This document shows positions 6,874 to 15,660 of a DNA stretch of 23,283 bases, piece by piece. The notes under the pieces were generated by a model that had not been told where the DNA came from, ran no database searches, and saw only the letters and a list, made by a program, of their open reading frames with translations. The first letter of the stretch is position 1, and every line of letters starts with the position of its first letter. The DNA is from an uncultured Oscillospiraceae bacterium (GTDB lineage: Bacteria; Bacillota; Clostridia; Oscillospirales; Oscillospiraceae): positions 1-23,283 of the forward strand of contig CAKTNN010000035.1 in the NCBI GenBank assembly GCA_934589065.1. Direction: 5' to 3'. The position numbers and the translations under genes were made by a program.

Positions 6874-9069
6874 TCAGGAAATCCGAACAAACCTTGTCTG
6901 GAAACTGGGGTAGTCACCTTGCATAATGGGCAGGGTGTAGCCGCCGTAGAGCAGGGCTGCACCGGAATAGATCTGTTCGGTGTCCTCCTGCCGGTAGCGG
7001 GCCTCCGGAAGCAGGCCCTTTAGGCGAATGTGAATCGGGCTGGGGTTTACCCTGGGGTCGGTGACCACCACATTCAGAAGGGCTTCGCTGCCATCCTGGG
7101 CGGCAAACTCCCAGGCAGTGAAGAAGGTATCGGTCATGGCGTTGGTCAGACGGTAGTAGTCGCCATCAAAAACAAGGGGCTGATAGCGGTGGAAGGCCTG
7201 GATCTGAGCGCGGATTTCTTCCTTTTCCGGTTCTGCCAGCTTGCTGGGGTCCAGTTCGTAGCCGAACGTACCGGACATGGCGACGATTCCTCTGGTTTTC
7301 AGAGGGGTGCTGCGCCCGGTTTGATGGTTGGGGGAGGCGGAAACATGGCTGCCTACGGTCCGGATGGGGTAGCCGAAGGAGGTTCCGTACTGAATTTTCA
7401 GCCGTTCTATGGCATCGGTGTCGTCGCTGCACCAGTATTGGGAGAAGTAGCAGAGCATACCGGCGTCCATTCGCCCGCCGCCGCCGCTGCAGCCTTCAAA
7501 GAGAATATTCGGGAAAGCGCCGGTGAGCTTTTCCAGCAGCCGGTAGAGCCCCAACATATATCGGTGGGAGGCCTCTCCCTGACGGTGAGGCGGCAGTGCG
7601 CGGCTGTATGCATCCGTTATATGCCGGTTCATGTCCCATTTTACATAGCGGATATCGTGACGGCGGAAGAGATTGTAGAAAACGTCAAACAGATATTCCA
7701 CTACTTCTTCCCGACCAAGATCCAGCACCAGCTGACTTCTTCCCAGGGTGGGTTCCCGACCGGGAACCGTCAGGGCCCAGTCCGGATGGGCGCGGTAGAG
7801 ATCGGAATCCGGCGAGACCATCTCCGGCTCGACCCAGATTCCAAAATCCAGGCCGATTTCCCGAACTTGGGCAATCAGGGCATCCAGGGAGCAGCCGAGT
7901 TTCTTCTCGTTGACCGTCCAGTCTCCCAGGCCGGAAAGGTCACTGTCCCGCTTGCCGAACCAGCCGTCATCCAGCACCAGCAGCTCAACCCCCAGACTCT
8001 TAGCCTGCCGGGCAATTTCCAGCAGTTTTTCGCCGGTGAACCGGAAATAGGTGGCCTCCCAGTTGTTAATCAGCACCGGGCGCAGGGCATCCCGGTATGG
8101 GCCGCGGCAGATATGCCGGGACAAAAACCGGTGGTACTGCCGGGAAAGGGCGGAAAGACCGCCTTTCGTAAAGCTCAGGAGCACCTCCGGAGTGTAAAAG
8201 CACTCTTCGGGGTTCAGAGTCCAGCAGAACCGGGTATCGCTGATGCCCAGTACCAGACGGGTGCTTTCCAATTGGCTGCACTCGGCTTCGATTTTGTAGT
8301 TGCCGGAATATACCAGCATGGCCCCCAGGCATTCCCCAAAGTCCTCTCCGGTTTCCGGGGCGGCGAGAATGGCAAAGGGATTGTGCTGGTGGCTGCTTGC
8401 ACCCCGGTCAGAGCCCAGGGTAATGGCGGCATGGGGCACTGCCAGCCGTTCCGGCTGCCGCTCCATGCAGTGGCGACCGTGAAAATGGATCAGCTCCCAG
8501 GAGCCAAAGGGCAAATCCAGGCAGGCGGAGGCAATTTTATAGAGTTGTATGGGGCAGACGCTTCCGTTTTTCAAAACGGCGGAGCGGGTGATGAAATCCA
8601 TTTGGGGGAAGACGCTGTAGTTCAACTGCAATTGGAGCCCCGTTACACCGTCCCGTAGGAAAATATGCAGGGTGTCGCATTCCGCTTCCGCTGCGTAGGA
8701 GGAAGGCAGGCCGGGAATGCGCTCCTTCCCCGGCACAATTTCGTAGCCGGTGTACCGGAAATCCGCGCTGTAGCTGCCATCCGGGCCGGATAGGCTCAAA
8801 CAGCCGATGCGGTAGTCTCCAATGCCGCAGCCGGTGTATTCCATGCTGCGGGTATCCATGGAGAAGGTGCGGTCGCGGCTGCTGTCCCCGGGATTGGGGG
8901 AAAATCCGCAGTCGCTGTAGAATTCTCGATAGCGCATATCAAACGTACCGATACGCTGTCCATAGTAAAGGTGGCGCAGATAGCCCCGGTTGTCGGCAAA
9001 AAACTGATAGGTCGTATGGCCTGTGTTGAGAGAAAACAGCCCGATGTCCTCTTGAACGGTAATGCTCAT
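6874..9069 (-). CDS. GH36 alpha-galactosidase
   Basis: Predicted to release terminal alpha-galactose from raffinose-family oligosaccharides or galactomannan fragments by a retaining mechanism. The 731 residues match bacterial GH36 of the AgaA/AgaB type: an N-terminal beta-supersandwich (about 1-340), a TIM barrel and a C-terminal beta domain. LDDGWFGKRDSD is present; the nucleophile is Asp479 in KWDMNR and the acid/base Asp549 in CSDDTD, after CSGGGGRMD. There is no signal peptide, so it is cytoplasmic and acts on imported sugars. ATG 9069 has AAAGGAG 8 bases upstream; the TTG at 9102 is less likely. It has its own promoter and is separated from GH51 by a terminator, so it is a single-gene unit. 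Confidence 0.93.
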   Translation of the reverse strand: MSITVQEDIGLFSLNTGHTTYQFFADNRGYLRHLYYGQRIGTFDMRYREFYSDCGFSPNPGDSSRDRTFSMDTRSMEYTGCGIGDYRIGCLSLSGPDGSYSADFRYTGYEIVPGKERIPGLPSSYAAEAECDTLHIFLRDGVTGLQLQLNYSVFPQMDFITRSAVLKNGSVCPIQLYKIASACLDLPFGSWELIHFHGRHCMERQPERLAVPHAAITLGSDRGASSHQHNPFAILAAPETGEDFGECLGAMLVYSGNYKIEAECSQLESTRLVLGISDTRFCWTLNPEECFYTPEVLLSFTKGGLSALSRQYHRFLSRHICRGPYRDALRPVLINNWEATYFRFTGEKLLEIARQAKSLGVELLVLDDGWFGKRDSDLSGLGDWTVNEKKLGCSLDALIAQVREIGLDFGIWVEPEMVSPDSDLYRAHPDWALTVPGREPTLGRSQLVLDLGREEVVEYLFDVFYNLFRRHDIRYVKWDMNRHITDAYSRALPPHRQGEASHRYMLGLYRLLEKLTGAFPNILFEGCSGGGGRMDAGMLCYFSQYWCSDDTDAIERLKIQYGTSFGYPIRTVGSHVSASPNHQTGRSTPLKTRGIVAMSGTFGYELDPSKLAEPEKEEIRAQIQAFHRYQPLVFDGDYYRLTNAMTDTFFTAWEFAAQDGSEALLNVVVTDPRVNPSPIHIRLKGLLPEARYRQEDTEQIYSGAALLYGGYTLPIMQGDYPSFQTRFVRIS

Positions 9070-9101
9070 GGAGAATGCTCCTTTCCGCTGTGTATAAGAC
9101 A

Positions 9102-9130
9102 ATCTTACAAGCTGGAAAAGAAAAGGTCAA
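9102..9130 (-). promoter_or_regulatory. Promoter of the GH36 gene
   Basis: On the minus strand TTGACC (9130-9125), a 17-base spacer and TAAGAT (9107-9102) form a good vegetative promoter about 33 bases before the start codon. No copy of the TGAAACGTTT operator is near it. Confidence 0.75.
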
Positions 9131-9164
9131 TGGCATTTTTTCATTCTCTTGATTTTTAAAAAAA

Positions 9165-9195
9165 CCGGCGGCTTTCGTTTCGGGAAAGCCGCCGG
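9165..9195 (-). terminator. Terminator of the lacI-GH51 operon
   Basis: A perfect 12-bp stem (CCGGCGGCTTTC at 9165-9176, GAAAGCCGCCGG at 9184-9195) with a 7-base loop is followed by seven Ts on the minus strand, 19 bases after the GH51 stop. Confidence 0.93.
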
Positions 9196-9213
9196 GCAGG
9201 GCAAAATTGAAAA

Positions 9214-10671
9214 TCAGATTTGGAAGCGAAGCATATTCCAGGAGGCTGCCGGCAGGGTGGGGGAGACTGTGGGGGGAATTTCCCTGGGCTGCACAGGCTG
9301 AGCATCCTGGGTGTTAACGCTGTCAATGCTGGGAGCGGTCAGGGTAACGTGCCGGATGAGCTTTCCGGAGAAACCCTCCAAATGCAAGTCCAAAGGCTGG
9401 TGCAAATCCTTGTTTACGGCAAACAGGGTGATAAAGTCTCCGTTTTCCACAGCGGCGCAGCTGAGGGTTTTGGCCTGAGGCCGCAGAGCGCAGGAATATG
9501 TGGGACAGTCAACGGCAACCTTCCGGGCAGTACCCCGCCCGTAGCGGGAGGTGTAGAGGAAGGGATAATAGATGGTTTGCGTCCAGCTTTTGCCGCCGGG
9601 GGCGGTCATAATGGGGGCAATGACGTTGATCAGCTGGGCAAGACAGGCAATTTTTACGGTATCGGCGTGGTTCAGCAGAGTGCAGAGCATACTGCCCACC
9701 AGCAGCGCATCGGCGTGGTCATAGAGCTCCTCTTCAATGGGCCGGGCTTCCGTCCACTTGGGGGGCTCTTTCCCCTCCTTCTGATAGTGATACCAGACGT
9801 TCCATTCGTCAAAGGAAAGGTGGATTTTCTTATCGCTGCCGGTTTCTTTCCTGATTTTTTCACAGATGGCGGAGACTTCCTCAATAAACCCGTCCATGTC
9901 CTCACTGCGGGAAAGGAAGGAGGGCACATCTCCTTCGGGATTGGTGTAATACTGGTGCAGGGAGAGATAGTCAATATAGGGATAGCAGTGACGCAGAACC
10001 GTCTCTTCCCAAGTGCCGTAAGTGGGCATATCCCGATAGGAGCTGCCGCAGGCCACCAGCTGGATGGTGGGATCCAGCATTTTCATATATTTTCCGGCCT
10101 CGGCGGCAATACGCCCGTACTCCTGGGCGGTTTTGGCACAGATCTGCCATGGGCCATCCATTTCATTGCCAAGGCACCAGACCTTGACGTTATAGGGTTT
10201 TTCATGCCCGTTCTGCCGTCGCAGGTTTGCCCAGTAGGTGTCCAGAGAGCCATTGCAGTATTCCAGCAGTTCGACGGCGTCCTTTGGGGTGCCTGTGCCC
10301 AGATTCACACCCATCATGGGGGAGATGTTCAGCTTTTCACACCAGCGCAGAAATTCGTCCGTGCCCACCTGATTGGGCTCAATGGCGCTCCAGGCCATCT
10401 CCATTTTCCGGGGGCGGCGCTCCTTAGGGCCGATGCCATCCTTCCAGTCGTAGCCGGAAAGAAAGTTTCCGCCGGGGTAGCGGATCTGGGTGACCTCCAG
10501 CGGACGGATGAGCGCTTCCACATCCTGACGGAAGCCGTCGCCATCAGCGCTGGGGTGGGTAGGTTCGTAGATGCCGGTATATACTGCCCGGCCCATGTGC
10601 TCAATAAAAGAACTGAACATCCGGGGATCCACCGGAGAAATGGGGGAAGACAAGGTGACTTTGGCGTTCAT
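9214..10671 (-). CDS. GH51 alpha-L-arabinofuranosidase
   Basis: Cleaves terminal alpha-L-arabinofuranosyl residues from arabinan, arabinoxylan or arabino-oligosaccharides. At 485 residues it has the size of intracellular bacterial GH51 enzymes. FIEHMGRAVYTGIYEP and the RYPGGNFLSGYDWKDG block open the barrel; the acid/base is Glu170 in GNEMDGPW and the nucleophile Glu289 in FDEWNVWY, both offset by five from the Geobacillus enzyme (Glu175, Glu294). There is no signal peptide. ATG 10671 has AGGAGG 6 bases upstream; the open frame further upstream is antisense noise within lacI. It follows the lacI stop by 10 bases, so its ribosome site sits at the lacI end and the two genes form one operon. Confidence 0.95.
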   Translation of the reverse strand: MNAKVTLSSPISPVDPRMFSSFIEHMGRAVYTGIYEPTHPSADGDGFRQDVEALIRPLEVTQIRYPGGNFLSGYDWKDGIGPKERRPRKMEMAWSAIEPNQVGTDEFLRWCEKLNISPMMGVNLGTGTPKDAVELLEYCNGSLDTYWANLRRQNGHEKPYNVKVWCLGNEMDGPWQICAKTAQEYGRIAAEAGKYMKMLDPTIQLVACGSSYRDMPTYGTWEETVLRHCYPYIDYLSLHQYYTNPEGDVPSFLSRSEDMDGFIEEVSAICEKIRKETGSDKKIHLSFDEWNVWYHYQKEGKEPPKWTEARPIEEELYDHADALLVGSMLCTLLNHADTVKIACLAQLINVIAPIMTAPGGKSWTQTIYYPFLYTSRYGRGTARKVAVDCPTYSCALRPQAKTLSCAAVENGDFITLFAVNKDLHQPLDLHLEGFSGKLIRHVTLTAPSIDSVNTQDAQPVQPREIPPTVSPTLPAASWNMLRFQI

Positions 10672-10681
10672 AGCGTACCTC

Positions 10682-11710
10682 CTATATTTTGCCGGTGGAT
10701 TCCCGCCGGATAATGGTGCATTCCAGCATGACCTCCTGGGCCTGGGGCGGCTTCCCCTCCAGGCTGTCCAGCAGCAGCCGCCCGGCGGTCTGCCCGATTT
10801 CAAACAGCGGCAGGGCAACGGTAGAGAGCTTGGGGCGGCATACGGCGCTGACCTCCCGGTTATCAAATCCGATGAGGAAGACATCTTTGCCTACTTCTAC
10901 GCCGTTTTGGTTGCACCAATCGATGACGCCGGTTCCAATCAGGTCGTTCTGGGCGAAAATGGCCTTTGCACCGGCCTGAATTAGCTCCCCGCCCAGGGTA
11001 AAGCCGGAGTCCCGATCCCAGTTGCAGGAGCGCACCAGATTCGGGTCGTAGGGGATGCTTTTGCTTTGCAGAGCCTGGAGAAAGCCGTTGGCTCTGCGGA
11101 CGGTGTGGACGGAGGAAATGGGGCCTGTGATCATGCCGATTTTTTCGTTTACCTGCTCCGTCAGGGCCAGGGTGGCCTCAAAGGCGGCGTGGCGGTCGTC
11201 ATAAATTACTCCGGTCACCTCCGGGTCTTCGCAGGTGCAGTAGGCACAGACAAAGGGAACTTGGGCATGGGCCCGGAGAGAGGGAACCAGATGGCTGTGA
11301 CTACCGATATAGAGAATTCCGCTGACCTGCTTGGAAAGCAGATCGTCAATGGCGGAGCGCACCAATACATTGCTCTCCGGGTGATTGTAAGGGGAATCCT
11401 GGTAGCGTTTATTAAAGCGCAGGTTTTCCAGAAGATAGTGGTAATTCCGCACATCGCACAAAGATGCAATGCCGTCTACGATTTCCGGGGTGTTAAATAC
11501 CGTCAGGTCTTCTGTCAGAATTCCGATGGTGCGGGTGTTGCCGGTTTTCAGAGAACGGGCGTTCAGATTGGGGCGGTAGTTCAGCTTGTCCGCAATTTCC
11601 AGAATCATGGCGGCGGTTTCCGGCTTTACAACGGCCTTGTTGTTGAGCACGTTGGATACCGTTGCAATGGAAACGCCGGCCTGCTGCGCAATCTCTCGTA
11701 TGGTTGCCAT
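10682..11710 (-). CDS. LacI-family transcriptional regulator of the arabinofuranoside locus
   Basis: A 342-residue repressor. The N-terminal helix-turn-helix (MATIREIAQQAGVSIATVSNVLNN, residues about 3-25) and hinge helix (PNLNARSLKTG) bind DNA; the rest is a sugar-binding periplasmic-type effector domain containing TRTIGILTEDL, GVIYDDRHAAFEAT, AIFAQNDLIGTGVIDW and IGFDNREV. ATG 11710 has AGGAGGG 6 bases upstream. Divergent genes on the other side encode GH127 and a sugar importer, and three TGAAACGTTT-like sites lie between. I infer repression of both directions relieved by an arabinose-related sugar; the effector is not readable from sequence. Confidence 0.93.
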   Translation of the reverse strand: MATIREIAQQAGVSIATVSNVLNNKAVVKPETAAMILEIADKLNYRPNLNARSLKTGNTRTIGILTEDLTVFNTPEIVDGIASLCDVRNYHYLLENLRFNKRYQDSPYNHPESNVLVRSAIDDLLSKQVSGILYIGSHSHLVPSLRAHAQVPFVCAYCTCEDPEVTGVIYDDRHAAFEATLALTEQVNEKIGMITGPISSVHTVRRANGFLQALQSKSIPYDPNLVRSCNWDRDSGFTLGGELIQAGAKAIFAQNDLIGTGVIDWCNQNGVEVGKDVFLIGFDNREVSAVCRPKLSTVALPLFEIGQTAGRLLLDSLEGKPPQAQEVMLECTIIRRESTGKI

Positions 11711-11740
11711 ATCTATCCCTCCTGGGTGACAGGTATTATT

Positions 11741-11769
11741 AGTGTAGCATGAAAAGAACGGATAATCAA
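11741..11769 (-). promoter_or_regulatory. Promoter of the lacI-GH51 operon
   Basis: On the minus strand TTGATT (11769-11764), a 17-base spacer and TACACT (11746-11741) form a promoter about 30 bases before the lacI start. The operator-like site at 11774-11785 abuts the -35 box. Confidence 0.6.
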
Positions 11770-11773
11770 TAGC

Positions 11774-11785
11774 AAAACGTTTCAA
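11774..11785. promoter_or_regulatory. LacI operator O1
   Basis: AAAACGTTTCAA contains the palindrome AAACGTTT, the same core as the two sites near the GH127 start. It lies immediately upstream of the lacI -35 box, which fits autoregulation. Confidence 0.6.
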
Positions 11786-11904
11786 TTTCAAGAAAAATGT
11801 GCGCTTAGAAGAAGACGTAAAAGAAAACCAGAGAGCTGCATTGTGCATGATGCATAATTAACAAGGAATAAAACACACGTAATTAACGAATTTGTGATTT
11901 CCTC

Positions 11905-11932
11905 TTTACAAGCGAAGAAAACATGGTATAAT
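11905..11932 (+). promoter_or_regulatory. Promoter of the GH127-sugar importer operon
   Basis: TTTACA (11905-11910), a 16-base spacer and a perfect TATAAT (11927-11932) with an upstream TGG make a strong promoter. Transcription should begin near 11939, just before operator O2. Confidence 0.85.
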
Positions 11933-11948
11933 GATGACATGAAATAAA

Positions 11949-11960
11949 TGAAACGTTTAA
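11949..11960. promoter_or_regulatory. LacI operator O2
   Basis: TGAAACGTTTAA lies about 10 bases after the predicted transcription start of the GH127 operon, a position that would block RNA polymerase. The core palindrome is AAACGTTT. Confidence 0.7.
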
Positions 11961-12020
11961 ATTCACGGCGGAAAAAGCAAGTACAATTCCACAGAAAGCC
12001 TTTTCTTTTTTACAGAGAAA

Positions 12021-12033
12021 TTGAAACGTTTAA
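12021..12033. promoter_or_regulatory. LacI operator O3
   Basis: TTGAAACGTTTAA repeats O2 almost exactly in the same orientation. Their centres are 73 bases apart, close to seven helical turns, so two repressor dimers would sit on the same DNA face. O3 lies just before the GH127 ribosome site. Confidence 0.7.
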
Positions 12034-12048
12034 CATGGAGAGAGTATT

Positions 12049-13992
12049 ATGGCGAATACGATCACGCTGCCGGATCTGCGAAAGATCCGAATCAACGATC
12101 CCCTGTTTTCCCATTATGCGGGGAAAGTAGCCAAAAAGATGATTCCTGTCCAGTGGGACATTCTCAACGGAAAGGGCAGCAGCAAGTGCTTCTGCATCGA
12201 TAATTTCCGGGTTGCTGCCGGAGAGCTGGATGCCCCCCACCGGGGCGTGGTGTTCGGGGATACGGACGCCTATAAATGGCTGGAAGCCGTTGCCTTCTGT
12301 GCCGGAAACGGTGAGGAGGATTTCCTTCCCCAGGCGGACAGCCTGATTGACCTGCTGGAAAGAGCCCAGCAGAAGGACGGATACCTGAATACCTACTTTA
12401 CGGTGTGCCATCCGGAGCTGCGGTGGAAAAACCTGGCAGAGGGGCACGAGCTCTACAGCGCAGGCCACCTGATTGAGGCGGCGGTTGCTTACTACAATGC
12501 CACGGGGAAGCGGAAGCTTCTGGATATTGCCATCCGCTTTGCCGATCTGATTTGCAAGACCTTTGGGGAAAAGCCCAACCAGATTCCCGGTTACCCGGGA
12601 CATCAGGAAATCGAGCTGGCGCTGATAAAGCTTTGGAGCGTTACCGGTACACAGCAATATCTGGATACGGCCCGGTATTTCCTGAACCGCCGGGGGACGG
12701 AGCCCAATTACTTCCTGGAGGAGATGAAACAGGAAGATTTCCTTCCCATCTTCCCGGAATTGCAGGATTACGACCCCAGTTATTCCCAGTCCCATCTGCC
12801 CCCCTGGGAGCAGACCACGGCGGAGGGCCATGCGGTGCGGGCCATGTATCAGCTCAGCGCCATGGCAGACCTGGCGGAAATCACCCAGGATCCCGCCCTT
12901 CGGAAAACCTGCCAGACCCTGTGGGACAATATAACCGGCAAGCGTATGTACGTTACCGGCGGTATCGGTTCTTCGGGACACCTGGAACGGTTTACCGTTG
13001 ACTATGACCTTCCCAATGACCGGATGTACTGCGAAAGCTGCGCATCCATCGGCCTCATGATGGTGGGACAGCGGATGAACCGGCTGACAAAGGATGCATC
13101 CTTCTACGAGGTCGTGGAGCGGGCACTGTACAATACCGTTTTGGCAGGAGTCAGCGCAGAGGGAGATCGGTACTTTTATGTAAACCCGCTGGAGGTTTGG
13201 CCCGATAATTGCCGGGAGCACACCTCCATGGCCCATGTAAAGCCCGTCCGGCAGCCCTGGTTTGAAGTGGCCTGCTGCCCGGCGAACATCGCCAGGACCC
13301 TGGCCTCCCTCGGACAGTACGTATACGCTCAGGATGAGCGGAGCTTATACATCAATTTGCTGATTGGCTCCAGCTATGAAACCGTACTCCGGGATACCCG
13401 GCTGCGGGTGACACTGAGAAACGAGCTGCTCAGCGGCGGCAGCCTGGTGCTGGATGCCGCCAGCGAAGGAACTCTTGGGGCGATGATTCGTCTGCGGCTG
13501 CCAAAGTGGCTGGAAGCACCGAAGATCACGCTGAACGGAGAAACCATTCACCCGGCAGTGGAAAACGGTTACGCTGTGCTGGCGGTGGGGAGTCCGGGAG
13601 AGCACCGGTTCTGCTTAACAGGTGATGTGCGGGTTCATACCCTGTCTGCCAATATCCGGGTTCGGGCGGATGTGGGCAAGACGGCATTGCAGCGCGGCCC
13701 CTTCGTCTACTGCGCAGAGCAGTGCGACAACGGAGAAAACCTGGCGGCCCTCCGGGTAAATCCGGAGCCGGAAGCCATTGCGGTGCTTCCGCCGGAGGAT
13801 AATCTGCCGGGGAGCATCCCTACGCTGAGCGTGCCCGGCAAACGGATCGTCCGGACGCAGGCAGGGGAGCAAGGGCTCTATGGCGATAGCTGCCTGAAAA
13901 CGGAAGAGGCTCACATTCGGGCAGTTCCATACGCCTTTTGGGGGAACCGGGAGCCCGGAGAAATGCGTGTCTGGCTGGATGCCATTTTATAA
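12049..13992 (+). CDS. GH127 beta-L-arabinofuranosidase (HypBA1-like)
   Basis: Predicted to release beta-L-arabinofuranose, as from hydroxyproline-linked arabino-oligosaccharides of plant cell-wall proteins. At 647 residues it matches HypBA1 of Bifidobacterium longum. The catalytic and zinc residues align: Glu313 in HLERF (HypBA1 Glu322), Glu329 and Cys331 in CESCAS (Glu338, Cys340), and Cys409/Cys410 in ACCPAN (the nucleophile Cys417 and ligand Cys418). An alpha/alpha-barrel occupies about residues 1-430, beta domains follow. There is no signal peptide, so it is cytoplasmic. GGAGAG precedes the ATG by about 6 bases. It is first in the importer operon and divergent from lacI. Other GH127 activities are known, so the exact substrate is inferred. 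Confidence 0.93.
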   Translation: MANTITLPDLRKIRINDPLFSHYAGKVAKKMIPVQWDILNGKGSSKCFCIDNFRVAAGELDAPHRGVVFGDTDAYKWLEAVAFCAGNGEEDFLPQADSLIDLLERAQQKDGYLNTYFTVCHPELRWKNLAEGHELYSAGHLIEAAVAYYNATGKRKLLDIAIRFADLICKTFGEKPNQIPGYPGHQEIELALIKLWSVTGTQQYLDTARYFLNRRGTEPNYFLEEMKQEDFLPIFPELQDYDPSYSQSHLPPWEQTTAEGHAVRAMYQLSAMADLAEITQDPALRKTCQTLWDNITGKRMYVTGGIGSSGHLERFTVDYDLPNDRMYCESCASIGLMMVGQRMNRLTKDASFYEVVERALYNTVLAGVSAEGDRYFYVNPLEVWPDNCREHTSMAHVKPVRQPWFEVACCPANIARTLASLGQYVYAQDERSLYINLLIGSSYETVLRDTRLRVTLRNELLSGGSLVLDAASEGTLGAMIRLRLPKWLEAPKITLNGETIHPAVENGYAVLAVGSPGEHRFCLTGDVRVHTLSANIRVRADVGKTALQRGPFVYCAEQCDNGENLAALRVNPEPEAIAVLPPEDNLPGSIPTLSVPGKRIVRTQAGEQGLYGDSCLKTEEAHIRAVPYAFWGNREPGEMRVWLDAIL

Positions 13993-14000
13993 GTATTATA

Positions 14001-14017
14001 CGCAGCAGGAAGCTGCG
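14001..14017 (+). other. Small hairpin between GH127 and the binding-protein gene
   Basis: CGCAGC and GCTGCG pair around a 5-base loop, flanked by ATTAT/ATAAT. There is no T-run; it may be a processing or stabilising element before the highly expressed lipoprotein gene. Confidence 0.35.
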
Positions 14018-14061
14018 CGATAATAGGGAAAATGCAACAAAAAATGAAAGGAAGTATAACC

Positions 14062-15450
14062 ATGAAAAAGATCATTTCTCTCCTGCTGTGTGTTCTGATG
14101 GTTCTGAGCATGACAGCCTGCGGCAGCTCCTCTCAGCCTGCCGAAACACCCAAAGCAGAACCCGCGACGGCCGGTGCTCAGGAAGATGCCGGTTCCGATG
14201 ATGTGGTAACCATCACCTATTCCTACTGGGGTACTCCCGATGAGGCTGCCAGCGTTCAGGCGGTTGCCGACAAGTTCCATGAAGAGTATCCCAACATCCA
14301 GGTGGAAGTTATGGCAATCCCCAATGAGGAATATGTCACCAAGCTGAATACCCTGGCAACTGCAAACAGCCTGCCCGACTGCGGCATTATGAGCGAGTCC
14401 GGCGTTCTGGATTTTGCTTCCGATGGCCTGCTGTATGATATCTCCGATATGTACGCCGGCTCTGATTCCGTGCCCCTGGACAGCATCACCTTCAAAGAGG
14501 GCGGCACCACTCCCGTAGCCTATTCCGCAGCCAACGAAGTGCTGTCTCTGTACTACAATAAGGATATGTTTGATGCCGCCGGTTTGGAGTACCCCTCCGC
14601 TACCGAGGCCATGACCTGGGATGAGTTCGTAAAGACCGCAAAGACCCTGACTCTGGACGCCAACGGCAAGAACGCGCTGGATCCCGCTTTTGATAAGGAC
14701 AACATCGTGCAGTACGGCTGCGTGGTGGACAACTGGACCTGGCAGCTGGAAGTTTGGGCACTGTCCAATGGCGGCCGCTGGTTCGCCGCTGACGGCAGCG
14801 CCTGCACCATCAATGACCCCAAGGTTATAGAGTCCATTCAGAAAGTTGCCGACCTGACTCTGGTTGAGAACTGTATGCCCTACAATGCAGGCCTGGAAGA
14901 CAACGGTATGCAGCGCTCCCTGCTCACCGGCACCGTGGCTATGGCTACCGGCGGCGCATGGAACGTGGGCACCTGCCTGAACAGCGCCCGGGAAGAGGGC
15001 CTGAACTACGGCGTTGCCCGTCTGCCCAAGATGGAAAAGGAAGTCACTATCTGCACCGGCGGCCCCCAGGTTGTCTTTGCACAGACCGAGCATCCCGAAG
15101 AGGCAATGACCTTCATCAAGTGGTATATGCAGGAAGAGAACAGCTGGGACAGCCTGATTGCCACCGGTATCTGGATGCCCATCCTGGAGAAGTACTACAC
15201 CGATTCCGCTCTGACGGATAAGTGGATCAACAACCCCAACTTCCCGGATCATGACGAATACAAGGGCGCCGTTGTGGACTATGCCCATGAGTGCGCCGAG
15301 TCCACCTGCTGGTACTACATCCCCCATACCACCGAGTTTATCGAGCTGCTCCGCACCGCTCTGGGCCCTGTCTGGACCGGTGAAGAGACTGCCGAGCAGG
15401 CAATCACCGAGAACTTTGACGCGCTGAATGCCGTATTTGAAGGCAACTGA
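14062..15450 (+). CDS. Sugar-binding lipoprotein of an ABC importer (SBP_bac_1 family)
   Basis: Captures the sugar outside the membrane. A signal peptide MKKIISLLLCVLMVLSMTAC ends in a lipobox-type Cys at 20, followed by a Ser/Pro/Ala-rich linker. The body has the family pattern: ITYSYWGTPDEAASVQAVADKF, NEEYVTKLNTLA, LYYNKDMFDAAGLEYP, WDEFVKTAKTL, then MATGGAWNVG and PQVVFAQTEHPEEAMTFIKW. Mature length is normal at about 440. ATG 14062 has AAAGGAAG 7 bases upstream; the ATG at 14032 lacks one. It sits between GH127 and two permeases, so the ligand is probably an arabinose-containing oligosaccharide. Three hairpins follow the gene, which may raise its expression over the permeases. Confidence 0.92.
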   Translation: MKKIISLLLCVLMVLSMTACGSSSQPAETPKAEPATAGAQEDAGSDDVVTITYSYWGTPDEAASVQAVADKFHEEYPNIQVEVMAIPNEEYVTKLNTLATANSLPDCGIMSESGVLDFASDGLLYDISDMYAGSDSVPLDSITFKEGGTTPVAYSAANEVLSLYYNKDMFDAAGLEYPSATEAMTWDEFVKTAKTLTLDANGKNALDPAFDKDNIVQYGCVVDNWTWQLEVWALSNGGRWFAADGSACTINDPKVIESIQKVADLTLVENCMPYNAGLEDNGMQRSLLTGTVAMATGGAWNVGTCLNSAREEGLNYGVARLPKMEKEVTICTGGPQVVFAQTEHPEEAMTFIKWYMQEENSWDSLIATGIWMPILEKYYTDSALTDKWINNPNFPDHDEYKGAVVDYAHECAESTCWYYIPHTTEFIELLRTALGPVWTGEETAEQAITENFDALNAVFEGN

Positions 15451-15493
15451 CGCTTCCCTTTTCTCACGGTAGAGGCTATACTGTAAGTACCCC

Positions 15494-15523
15494 GCGGTCG
15501 ACCGTCCAGCGGCGGTCGACCGC
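15494..15523 (+). terminator. First hairpin after the binding-protein gene
   Basis: GCGGTCGACCG (15494-15504) and CGGTCGACCGC (15513-15523) pair perfectly over an 8-base loop, followed by AACTCCTTTTT. It is probably a partial terminator or RNA-stabilising end inside the operon. Confidence 0.6.
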
Positions 15524-15534
15524 AACTCCTTTTT

Positions 15535-15569
15535 GAAGGGCTGCCCGAAGCGAGAGCGGGCAGTCCTTC
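15535..15569 (+). other. Second hairpin in the importer spacer
   Basis: GAAGGGCTGCCCG (15535-15547) pairs with CGGGCAGTCCTTC (15557-15569), 13 bp with one G-T and a 9-base loop, without a T-run. A third, imperfect long hairpin (about 15586-15632, from CTCAGATAAAAACG to CTCTGAG) follows before the permease ribosome site. Confidence 0.55.
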
Positions 15570-15660
15570 GGAAAAGAAACGGGAAACTCAGATAAAAACG
15601 CCTGGAAGACCGGACGCTTTTCTCTGAGCTTCCTCAAAAACACAGGAAAGGGTGATCCTT

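Noticed and set aside
7030..8658. 542-codon plus-strand open frame
   Set aside because: It is antisense to the GH36 gene, has no ribosome site and a low-complexity Gly/Gln/Val-rich product; the GH36 frame carries all catalytic motifs.
9220..10713. 497-codon plus-strand open frame
   Set aside because: Antisense to GH51, whose catalytic residues are clear; the product has no recognisable domain.
12010..13236. 408-codon minus-strand open frame
   Set aside because: Antisense to GH127 and without a proper start signal.
13996..15525. 509-codon minus-strand open frame
   Set aside because: Antisense to the sugar-binding lipoprotein gene; composition is typical of a shadow of GC-rich third positions.
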